From NCBI GenBank assembly GCA_035446985.1, contig DAOTGG010000005.1, positions 1-47,880 of the forward strand: a stretch of DNA of 47,880 bases. The letters are read 5' to 3'. Position 1 is the stretch's first letter. Each line of letters begins with the position of its first letter. Below are positions 25,744 to 32,221 of this stretch, piece after piece. The notes below the pieces were generated by a model. The model was not told the DNA's origin. It worked only from the letters and a program-made list of their open reading frames with translations, and searched no databases. The position numbers and the translations under genes were made by a program. This stretch comes from JAQUSX01 sp035446985. Its GTDB lineage: Bacteria > Bacillota > Clostridia > Christensenellales > CAG-314.

Positions 25744-25793
25744 ACTTTCGTAAGCGTTAATCAAATCTAACTTAATTTTGAGACAAAATCAAA

Positions 25794-25827
25794 AAATCCC
25801 CGAAACTATTGTTACGGGGATTTTTAT
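25794..25827 (+). terminator. Terminator of the TetR-family gene
   Basis: AAATCCCCG (25794-25802) pairs with CGGGGATTT (25815-25823), followed by T residues. Confidence 0.9.
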
Positions 25828-25882
25828 TTTACTGATTCGATAAAATTAGTAAAACGTTTGCTTTTCTTTTTTGTCAAATCTG

Positions 25883-25891
25883 TGATACAAT
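25883..25891 (+). promoter_or_regulatory. Extended -10 promoter, leaderless for the RNA methyltransferase
   Basis: TGATACAAT (25883-25891) is an extended -10 with no clear -35. Exactly 6 bases (all T) separate it from the ATG at 25898. Confidence 0.65.
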
Positions 25892-25897
25892 TTTTTT

Positions 25898-27049
25898 ATG
25901 GAATTATTAATACCCGCGGCGTTCGGGGTGGAGGCGGTCGTTAAGCGCGAGCTTAGCCGTCTGGGCTATCCCGAAACGAAAGCGATAAACGGGCGTATCG
26001 GCGTTAACGGACAGTTGAGCGATATAGCCAAACTTAATATAAATCTCTCTTGCGGCGAAAGAGTGCTTATTTCGCTCGCGGAGTTTGACGCGGTTACTTT
26101 TGACCAGGTTTATGAAAACGCGTACGCGTACGACTGGCAAAATTTTCTGCCTAATAATGCGAGAATATTGACTTATGCGAAAAGCGTTGACAGCGCGCTT
26201 TTTGCGCAAAAATCGCTGTGCAGCGTATTAAAAAAAGCTATCGTCGACAAACTGACAAAAGTATACCGCAATACTCTCGACGAAAGCGGCGCCAGATATA
26301 TGATAGAAATATCATTATACAAGGACAAGGCGACCTTGACTCTCGACACGACGGGTGACGGACTTCATAAAAGGGGTTACAGAAAACTCGCCTACACCGC
26401 GCCGCTAAAAGAAACGACGGCGGCGGCTTTGATAGACTTATCTGTATATAATCCCGATAAATATCTGGCGGATTTATTCTGCGGCAGCGGCACGATACCT
26501 ATTGAAGCGTGCCTACGCGCTATCAATAAACCTGTCGGTATTGACCGTCAATTCGATTACAATTTTTGGAATATTGACAATAGTTATGACAAACTCGCGC
26601 GCGAAGAGGGTTACGATAACATTAAGCGCGACAAAAAAGTATTTATCAGCGGTTTTGATATAGATAAAAACGCCGTTTCGATAGCCCGATATCACGCAAA
26701 ACTTGCGGGCGTGGAAGAAAAAATCCATTTTCAAACTGCAGATATGCGGCAGTTCAGCTCTAAACAGCGGTACGGAATAGTGATATCTAATCCGCCTTAC
26801 GGCGAAAGACTTAATACCCGTAAAGAGGTTGAAGTTTTGTACAAAGATTTGGGCAGTCTATATAAAAAATTGCCCGATTGGAGTTTTTATATACTGACGT
26901 CATACCCGAATTTTGAACGAGTTTTTGGTAAACGCGCCGACAAGAACCGAAAAATTTACAACGCAAATATAGAATGCCGTTATTATTCCATACTCGGGGC
27001 AAAACCGCCAAAAAATCAGGAAAAGCGATTTACAGAAACGGATGAATAA
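25898..27049 (+). CDS. THUMP-domain RNA methyltransferase, RlmL/YpsC-like
   Basis: It probably makes N2-methylguanosine in 23S rRNA. The 383 residues hold an N-terminal ferredoxin-like plus THUMP region (about 1-155), with GDGLHKRGYRK leading into the methyltransferase domain. This domain has the SAM motif ADLFCGSGTIPIE and the catalytic motif SNPPYGERL typical for base amino-group methylation. The length matches the single-domain Gram-positive form. The mRNA is predicted to be leaderless. Confidence 0.9.
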   Translation: MELLIPAAFGVEAVVKRELSRLGYPETKAINGRIGVNGQLSDIAKLNINLSCGERVLISLAEFDAVTFDQVYENAYAYDWQNFLPNNARILTYAKSVDSALFAQKSLCSVLKKAIVDKLTKVYRNTLDESGARYMIEISLYKDKATLTLDTTGDGLHKRGYRKLAYTAPLKETTAAALIDLSVYNPDKYLADLFCGSGTIPIEACLRAINKPVGIDRQFDYNFWNIDNSYDKLAREEGYDNIKRDKKVFISGFDIDKNAVSIARYHAKLAGVEEKIHFQTADMRQFSSKQRYGIVISNPPYGERLNTRKEVEVLYKDLGSLYKKLPDWSFYILTSYPNFERVFGKRADKNRKIYNANIECRYYSILGAKPPKNQEKRFTETDE

Positions 27050-27088
27050 AATATAGATTTTTTTCTTGGTAACGCGTAAATTGTTTGC

Positions 27089-27118
27089 TTGACACGGGTT
27101 TAGTTTTGCGGTTATACT
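27089..27118 (+). promoter_or_regulatory. Promoter of the pyridoxal kinase gene
   Basis: TTGACA (27089-27094), an 18-base spacer and TATACT (27113-27118) precede a leader with CGAGGA. Confidence 0.65.
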
Positions 27119-27157
27119 TCAAAACGAAAAACAAAAAAATATCGAGGAATTTTTAAA

Positions 27158-28003
27158 ATGAAAGAAAAAAGAGTTTTGACTATTCAAGACGTCTCATGTT
27201 TGGGACAATGTTCTTTGACTGTTGCTTTGCCTATTATTTCGGCTATGGGAATAGAAACCTGCATTATTCCTTCGGCTGTTCTTTCCACGCACACGGGCGG
27301 TTTTAGCGGATTTACTTTTAAAGACCTTACCGAAGAAATCCCCGCTATATCGAGCCATTGGCAAAAAGAAAAGGTGGAGTTCGACGCCATTTATACTGGC
27401 TATATCGGAAGCAAAAAACAGCTTGAATACATTACGGATATATTCAGAGTGTTCGGAAAAAACGGCTGCCAAATAATTATCGATCCGGTAATGGGCGACA
27501 AAGGCAAACTTTACACAGGCTTTGACAAGGATTTTGCGAAAGAAATGGCAAAACTCTGCTCTCACGCCGACGTTATTTTACCAAACTTAACAGAAGCGGC
27601 ATATTTACTTGACGAGCCTTATGTTGAAAGCGGCTACAGCGAAGAATGGCTCCTTGGGCTTTTACGCAGACTGTCTAAACTTGGCGCGAAAAAAGTCGTC
27701 TTGACGGGCGTAAGTTTTGATCCCAAAAAACTGGGCGTTGCGATTTATGATTCCGCAGCCGACAAAGTTTCGTATTATTTCCGCGATAAAATACCCGGGG
27801 CAACGCACGGCACGGGCGACGTTTACGCAAGCAGTTTTGTTGGCGCGCTTATGCAAGGCAAAACCATAGAACAAGCGGCGGCTTTGGCTGTGGATTACGT
27901 CGTAAAATGTATCGAGGTCACTTTGCCCGACAAAGAAAATCATTGGTACGGTGTTAAGTTTGAAAAATGTATTCCTTACTTGATTGAAAGAATGCAAAAA
28001 TAA
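27158..28003 (+). CDS. pdxY: Pyridoxal/pyridoxamine kinase
   Basis: It phosphorylates vitamin B6 vitamers in the salvage pathway. The 281-residue ribokinase-fold protein has the PdxY/PdxK start TIQDVSCLGQCSLTVALP, the central DPVMGDKGKLY block, and the anion-hole/ATP motif GATHGTGDVYASSF with the catalytic aspartate. The alternative PdxK or ThiD-like assignment is less likely because of the N-terminal signature. CGAGGA precedes the ATG. Together with pdxST at 6.4-7.8 kb the cell has both routes to PLP. Confidence 0.9.
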   Translation: MKEKRVLTIQDVSCLGQCSLTVALPIISAMGIETCIIPSAVLSTHTGGFSGFTFKDLTEEIPAISSHWQKEKVEFDAIYTGYIGSKKQLEYITDIFRVFGKNGCQIIIDPVMGDKGKLYTGFDKDFAKEMAKLCSHADVILPNLTEAAYLLDEPYVESGYSEEWLLGLLRRLSKLGAKKVVLTGVSFDPKKLGVAIYDSAADKVSYYFRDKIPGATHGTGDVYASSFVGALMQGKTIEQAAALAVDYVVKCIEVTLPDKENHWYGVKFEKCIPYLIERMQK

Positions 28004-28034
28004 ATAATAACCCTATCTTTCGGACACATAAAAC

Positions 28035-28058
28035 AAAACCCCTTATAAGGGGTTTTTT
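28035..28058 (+). terminator. Terminator of the pyridoxal kinase gene
   Basis: AAAACCCCTTA (28035-28045) and its perfect complement (28046-28056) form a hairpin that runs into six T residues. Confidence 0.9.
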
Positions 28059-28177
28059 CATTGTTTTTAAGACGCCTTTATTGGCGGGATAAATATAATT
28101 CTACCTTGGAATATATAACGCTTTGCGATTACAGATACTTTTTTGTTAAAAAATTATACTTCATAAAATTGTATAAT

Positions 28178-28208
28178 AAAAACCCTCGTTATAAAAACGG
28201 GGGTTTTT
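28178..28208 (-). terminator. Terminator of the leftward unknown anchored-protein gene
   Basis: The arms 28178-28190 and 28196-28208 pair over 13 positions with one mismatch on the minus strand, and a T-rich tract follows in that direction. Confidence 0.8.
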
Positions 28209-28227
28209 GATTGGTTTTACAAAAAAT

Positions 28228-29160
28228 TTATGATACCAACGTGTTTGCGACTATTATTGAAACGGAATGAGTGGTAATTCCGTCCGCGCCAGGATCGCCG
28301 ACGCTTGCGCCGACAACGCCCAGATTATTTACAAAACTTGTGAAAAGCGTGGAAGCAAAGTATTCCAAATCAAGTTCTTCACCTATAAGGGAGCGCACCA
28401 GGTTGATAATGATTTTTGAGTTTTCAACGTCCACAGATCCGAAAGTAACCGTAGCCGACGAGGCAATGACGTTTCCCGCTACCGTGAGGGTGTAAGTCGA
28501 GTAAACACGAAGATGTTCAAAGCCCGCAAAAAGGTCAGTCATATAAGGCAAGTTGGTCAGTACCTGCGTCAAATCCAAAGTCATAACCGTGGAAAGGGTA
28601 ATGCCGCCGTCATTATTTATGACAAGCTGATTAAGTTCCACCCCGACTTCAGAAGAATCCATTATTTGACCTAACGCAAGATTGAATATGTAAGCAAGTT
28701 CTTTATCGGTAAAGGTGACCACCTTTGGAATGCCTGTTCCGTCGGTAGGCGTACTGCCCGAAAGCACGTACAAAGCGAACTGTCCGATTTGCTCCTCAGT
28801 AGGATCGGGATCGGTCTCGTCAGAACCTACAATACTTTTTAGGGTCGCCACAGCCGAAGCCTTATCGGCCGCCGTCGGTGTGTATGTAATGTCGCTGTCG
28901 CTCACAGTCTTAATGTCGTTCATCATTTGAAGCAATCCGAATACGGTGATATCCGAGTCTCCCAAAATTTCGCCCGCTGTTGATTCTCCGAGAGGCAGAG
29001 CTGCCAAATCGAAAGAGCCGGCTTTAATTTTTGAAACGGGCGCAATAAAAATGACTACAACTAAAACCGCTACAATGGCGATAACTATTATGGAAAAGAA
29101 CCACGAAAAGAATGTCCCAACACCGCTTTTTTTCTTTGGGGTTTCTATATTTTGTGCCAT
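28228..29160 (-). CDS. Unknown membrane-anchored extracellular protein
   Basis: The family is not recognised. The 310 residues start with a short lysine-rich cytoplasmic tail (MAQNIETPKKKSG), one strong hydrophobic segment (about 15-41, FFSWFFSIIVIAIVAVLVVVIF) quoted only in part: IIVIAIVAVLVVVIF, and about 265 outward-facing residues rich in Asp, Thr, Ser and Val with almost no Lys, Arg, Cys or His. It has no LPXTG or lipobox. The composition and third-base pattern differ from neighbours, and the acidic, Thr-rich domain suggests an exported protein. AAGGAG precedes the ATG. It is a single-gene transcript with its own terminator. Confidence 0.7.
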   Translation of the reverse strand: MAQNIETPKKKSGVGTFFSWFFSIIVIAIVAVLVVVIFIAPVSKIKAGSFDLAALPLGESTAGEILGDSDITVFGLLQMMNDIKTVSDSDITYTPTAADKASAVATLKSIVGSDETDPDPTEEQIGQFALYVLSGSTPTDGTGIPKVVTFTDKELAYIFNLALGQIMDSSEVGVELNQLVINNDGGITLSTVMTLDLTQVLTNLPYMTDLFAGFEHLRVYSTYTLTVAGNVIASSATVTFGSVDVENSKIIINLVRSLIGEELDLEYFASTLFTSFVNNLGVVGASVGDPGADGITTHSVSIIVANTLVS

Positions 29161-29233
29161 AAAAAATTTATCTCCTTATTTTTTTCCATATTTTACCACA
29201 AAAAGCTTGTATATACAATATAACTATACAAAA

Positions 29234-29262
29234 TTGACCTTATCGCCGAATTAGAGTACAAT
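29234..29262 (+). promoter_or_regulatory. Leaderless promoter of the DUF1284 gene
   Basis: TTGACC (29234-29239), a 17-base spacer and TACAAT (29257-29262) are followed by 7 bases and the ATG at 29270. Confidence 0.75.
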
Positions 29263-29269
29263 CTTAGTT

Positions 29270-29641
29270 ATGATAAAGCTAAGACCGCACCATATTTTAT
29301 GCGCTCGATTTTACAAAAGTGTCGGATACTCGAAAGAATTCGTTTCCGATATGGATAAAGTCGTTGCCGAGCTAAAAAATAACCCAAATCAATTCGTTGA
29401 TATCGTATTAAGCGAGGACGATATCTGCCGTTCGTGTCCGAATAACGTGAACGGATGCATTACGGCGGAAAAAGTTAATAAATACGATTCGCTGATTATA
29501 AAAAAGCTTGGAATAGAAATTAAAAAAGCGAAATGGAAAGATTTACACAAAGCCGCTTGCAAAATTAAAACTATCAACGAGTTAAGCGAAATATGCGGCG
29601 ACTGCGAATGGTTTTATATTTGCAAACAAGAGCTTGAGTAA
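29270..29641 (+). CDS. DUF1284 family cysteine-rich protein
   Basis: The 123 residues match DUF1284: the N-terminal LRPHHILCARFY, the cysteine block CRSCPNNVNGC, and the C-terminal ICGDCEWFYIC. The pattern of about eight cysteines suggests a metal or iron-sulfur site, but no function is established. There is no ribosome binding site; the promoter predicts a leaderless mRNA starting at the ATG. Confidence 0.82.
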   Translation: MIKLRPHHILCARFYKSVGYSKEFVSDMDKVVAELKNNPNQFVDIVLSEDDICRSCPNNVNGCITAEKVNKYDSLIIKKLGIEIKKAKWKDLHKAACKIKTINELSEICGDCEWFYICKQELE

Positions 29642-29751
29642 GAAAAAAGTTTTTACTAAATAATAATCAAAATAATCAAAATATTCATTAAAAAAAAGAT
29701 AAAAAATCGCACAATAACCCAAAAAACGAGCCTAAATATTTTGCCGCCCTA

Positions 29752-29780
29752 TTGACTTTGAAACATCAACGCTATATAAT
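29752..29780 (+). promoter_or_regulatory. Promoter of the small membrane protein gene
   Basis: TTGACT (29752-29757), a 17-base spacer and perfect TATAAT (29775-29780) are seen. An in-frame ATG lies only 5 bases after the -10 (29786), while the ribosome-binding-site start is at 29834. Confidence 0.7.
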
Positions 29781-29808
29781 TGACAATGTACAACAAAAAT
29801 GTTGTCAA
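29780..29808 (+). repeat. Inverted repeat at the transcription start
   Basis: TTGACAA (29780-29786) and TTGTCAA (29802-29808) are inverted copies. Inside them, ACAACA (29790-29795) and TGTTGT (29800-29805) can form a hairpin with loop AAAA. It could be an operator, or a 5' hairpin in the leader. Confidence 0.45.
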
Positions 29809-29833
29809 ACTTTTTATAAGGAGTATGGAAATA

Positions 29834-30127
29834 ATGAGAAAATTTTTATCGGCAGTCGGCGGAATTTGCGCTTTTGTAACTGTTGTCGCGTACGCATTGT
29901 TTTATATTAACGTCAGTTTCACGTTTTTACCCGATCTCGTAAATATGATTATTGGTTACGTTATGCAATGGGGCGCATTGATAGTTGTCGCTATCACAGG
30001 CTTAGAATTCGTTTGGGTTAAAGGCGCTGGAATTTTGCTTGTACTTATTTACTTGGCAGTTGTTGCGGTTGTTGTGGTATTTATGTTCTTCCCGTCAATC
30101 GCCGGCAATTTGATTGCGGCTCTTTAA
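29834..30127 (+). CDS. Small unknown membrane protein (three TM segments)
   Basis: The family is not recognised. The 97-residue protein (MRKFLSAVGG start) is almost entirely hydrophobic with segments at about 5-27, 32-60 and 65-95. The start at 29834 is chosen because AAGGAG (29818-29823) lies 10 bases upstream. An in-frame ATG at 29786, five bases after the -10 box, would add 16 residues (MYNKNVVKLF...) and would be leaderless; dual starts are possible. A terminator follows. Confidence 0.65.
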   Translation: MRKFLSAVGGICAFVTVVAYALFYINVSFTFLPDLVNMIIGYVMQWGALIVVAITGLEFVWVKGAGILLVLIYLAVVAVVVVFMFFPSIAGNLIAAL

Positions 30128-30153
30128 AATTTAACTAAAAAATCAAACAATAA

Positions 30154-30184
30154 AAAAGTCCGAATTAAGTTCGGATTTTTTTAT
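30154..30184 (+). terminator. Terminator of the small membrane protein gene
   Basis: TCCGAA (30159-30164) pairs with TTCGGA (30170-30175). The stem extends through A/T pairs and a G-U pair, then a long T run. Confidence 0.88.
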
Positions 30185-30273
30185 ATATAAAAATATTTAT
30201 ACTTAAAAAATTAAATTTTGTAAGATAAAAAAATATGGTAATTATTTCGGATTAAGTAAAAGTATTCATTCGC

Positions 30274-30302
30274 TTGACAATAAAAGAGCGTGTTATTATA
30301 TT
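30274..30302 (+). promoter_or_regulatory. Leaderless promoter of the second MATE gene
   Basis: A perfect TTGACA (30274-30279), a 17-base spacer and TATATT (30297-30302) are followed by 7 bases and the ATG at 30310. The TTG of the -35 is in frame with the gene and would be mistaken for a start codon. Confidence 0.8.
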
Positions 30303-30309
30303 AAAGTTG

Positions 30310-31743
30310 ATGGACAAAAGTAAAGACTCGCCTTTAATTAGGTCAGAGATAAAAGATAATTTGACAGAGGGTAGTATTTGGAAAAAAATACTACTCTTTG
30401 CAATTCCTATAATGCTGAGTAATATGTTTACTCAGTTTTATACTGCTGTCGACAGCGCGGTTGTAGGCACATACATAGGATACGAAGCTTTGGCTGCGGT
30501 AGGAGCAAACAGCGCGTTAATTAACGTGCTGCTTTGTTTATTTTTGGGCATAGGTGTAGGCGGCGGCGTCATCGTCGCGCAGTATTACGGCGCGAAAGAC
30601 AGCGAAAACGTAAGCAAAGCGACGCACACGATAATGCTTTTCGCGTTCATCAGCGGCATATTTTTAACGGCGATAGGATTTTTCTTTGCAAAACCTATTT
30701 TAATGCTTATTAACACTCCCGCCGACGTACTCGAGCTTTCCACCGATTATTTAAAAGTTTATTTTGTGGGCGTACTGGCGGTCGTCATTTATAACATAGG
30801 CGCGGGCATATTGCGCGCGACGGGAAACTCGCTTATGCCGTTTATATATTTACTGGCTGGAAGCTTAATTAATATCGGTCTTGATTTATGGTTTGTCGCG
30901 GGTTTGGGCTACGGTATAGTTGGTGCGGCTTGGGCTACGGTTATCTCAAACGCCGTGTCCGCGATTTGCGTAATCATTCATCTATTTGTCGCTAAAGGTC
31001 CGCATAGACTAACGCTGAAACGTCTAAAATTTGATAAAATTATTTTGGGCAAAGTTTTCAAGATAGGTCTGCCTGTGGGTATTCAGACCAGTATGTATTC
31101 GATAGCGAATCTACTGATACAAGTGAGTTTGAACGGCTACGGCTCGCTCGTAATGGCGGGCTGGGTTGCAGCAAACAAAATAGACGTATTCGCTTTTGCT
31201 CCCGTATCGGCTTTCGGCAGCGCGGTCAATACTTTCGTAGGGCAAAACTACGGCGCGAAAAACTACGACCGAGTAAAAAAAGGTATGTACAGAACGATAC
31301 TTATGGCGGAAATCACATCCTGCGTTATGGCTGTACCGCTGCTTTTGTTTGCGAACCAGGTTTTGTCTTTATTTAATACTAACCCGCAGGTAATTGAATA
31401 CGGTCGTCAAATAATGTTTTTGGTTATTCCTATATACACTGTCTTTGGACTGGCGGAAGTATTGTCGGGAACGTTGCGCGGCATAGGTAGAACGGTCGTT
31501 TCCGCAATCATTAGTTTTTCGGGAATTTTGGTTGTTAGAATAATATGGCTTTATTTGGTTTTGCCGCACTTTAACACTCCGTTTATGCTGTTCTTCGTGC
31601 ATCCGATTTCCTGGATTATTACAGCCTTGATGTTTGGCTTGTATTTTGTTATAATGAAATGGAACAGAATTTTCAAAACTGATTCCAAGGAAGCGTCAGT
31701 CGAAACTGTAGCCGTGGGAATGGGCAATACTCAACTGAAATAA
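30310..31743 (+). CDS. MATE family efflux protein (second copy)
   Basis: The 477 residues have twelve hydrophobic segments and MATE landmarks such as ILLFAIPIMLSNMFTQFY, an acidic residue in the first half, and GQNYGAKNYDRVKKG in the loop before the second half. It exports drugs or metabolites with sodium or proton gradients; the substrate is unknown. Start at 30310, because the upstream TTG at 30274 belongs to the promoter. The DUF896 gene begins 26 bases after the stop and probably shares the transcript. It differs clearly in sequence from the MATE protein encoded at 8042-9475, so this is not a recent duplicate. Confidence 0.9.
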   Translation: MDKSKDSPLIRSEIKDNLTEGSIWKKILLFAIPIMLSNMFTQFYTAVDSAVVGTYIGYEALAAVGANSALINVLLCLFLGIGVGGGVIVAQYYGAKDSENVSKATHTIMLFAFISGIFLTAIGFFFAKPILMLINTPADVLELSTDYLKVYFVGVLAVVIYNIGAGILRATGNSLMPFIYLLAGSLINIGLDLWFVAGLGYGIVGAAWATVISNAVSAICVIIHLFVAKGPHRLTLKRLKFDKIILGKVFKIGLPVGIQTSMYSIANLLIQVSLNGYGSLVMAGWVAANKIDVFAFAPVSAFGSAVNTFVGQNYGAKNYDRVKKGMYRTILMAEITSCVMAVPLLLFANQVLSLFNTNPQVIEYGRQIMFLVIPIYTVFGLAEVLSGTLRGIGRTVVSAIISFSGILVVRIIWLYLVLPHFNTPFMLFFVHPISWIITALMFGLYFVIMKWNRIFKTDSKEASVETVAVGMGNTQLK

Positions 31744-31769
31744 TTTTGCTAATATAAGAGGAAAGAATA

Positions 31770-31967
31770 ATGGTAAATACTGAAAGAATAAATTTTTTGG
31801 CGAAAAAAAGCCGCGAGCAAGGACTTACGGAAGAAGAAAAAGCCGAACAGGAACTACTGAGAAAAGAATACGTGGAAGCGGTCAAGCGCAATATGAAAGC
31901 GCAGCTTGAAAATATTGTATTGGTGGACGACAACGGCAATCCGATTGAAAAAACGAAAAAGCATTGA
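31770..31967 (+). CDS. DUF896 (UPF0291, YnzC-like) small protein
   Basis: The 65 residues match the DUF896 pattern: RINFLAKKSREQGLTEEEKAEQELLRKEYVEAVKRN (quoted in parts: INFLAKKSREQGLTEEEKAEQ and LLRKEYVEAVKRN) forming a two-helix core with a short polar tail. The family is widespread in Bacillota with unclear function. AGAGGAAAG precedes the ATG. Its stop codon overlaps the -35 box of the next promoter. Confidence 0.9.
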   Translation: MVNTERINFLAKKSREQGLTEEEKAEQELLRKEYVEAVKRNMKAQLENIVLVDDNGNPIEKTKKH

Positions 31968-31993
31968 CAAAGGCGTAAACGGTATATTATAAT
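31964..31993 (+). promoter_or_regulatory. Promoter of the ABC-F gene and its leader
   Basis: A perfect TTGACA (31964-31969), an 18-base spacer and perfect TATAAT (31988-31993) place the transcription start near 32000. This leaves a leader of about 220 bases. Confidence 0.8.
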
Positions 31994-31999
31994 AATCAA

Positions 32000-32200
32000 A
32001 AAAAACGAGGTAAAAAAAAGAGGAATGCGCGAATAATCTATGAAAATTTAATACGTTACGCTAGTTAAGTATTGAGCGTTTTTACGCTTAATAATTTTCG
32101 GCGTTACGCCAAAATCATAGATTAAACTAATTTTTAAAAAACAAAAAATCGAAGATATAGATTTATTACTTTTGGCGTAAAATTTTGCGCCAATTTTTTT
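32000..32200 (+). promoter_or_regulatory. Transcription attenuator leader of the ABC-F gene
   Basis: TAATCTATGA (32034-32043) pairs perfectly with TCATAGATTA (32115-32124), closing a domain that holds a 9-position hairpin (32071-32079 with 32084-32092, loop TTTT, one G-U pair) and the GGCG-tta-CGCC hairpin (32100-32110). TTACGCCAAAA (32104-32114) is perfectly complementary to 32170-32180, the 5' arm of the terminator, so it can act as an antiterminator. Tiny ORFs ATG-CGC-GAA-TAA (32025-32036) and ATG-AAA-ATT-TAA (32040-32051) lie at the 5' arm of the closing stem. The layout resembles antibiotic-induced leaders of ABC-F resistance genes. Ribosome binding sites for the small ORFs are poorly spaced, so their translation is uncertain. 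Confidence 0.7.
32172..32200 (+). terminator. Intrinsic terminator inside the ABC-F leader
   Basis: TTGGCGTAA (32172-32180) pairs with TTGCGCCAA (32185-32193, one G-U pair) across a 4-base loop and is followed by seven T residues, only 21 bases before the ABC-F ATG. In front of a gene with its own promoter this is expected to be regulatory. Confidence 0.85.
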
Positions 32201-32221
32201 ATTTATAAGGGAGGTAAATAT

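Noticed and set aside
8042..31743. The two MATE genes as a recent duplication
   Set aside because: The proteins have equal length but clearly different sequences, and lie on opposite strands without flanking repeats.
32025..32051. The small ORFs MRE and MKI as certain leader peptides
   Set aside because: The possible ribosome binding sites are too close (1 base) or too far (13-16 bases), so I keep them only as candidates within the attenuator finding.
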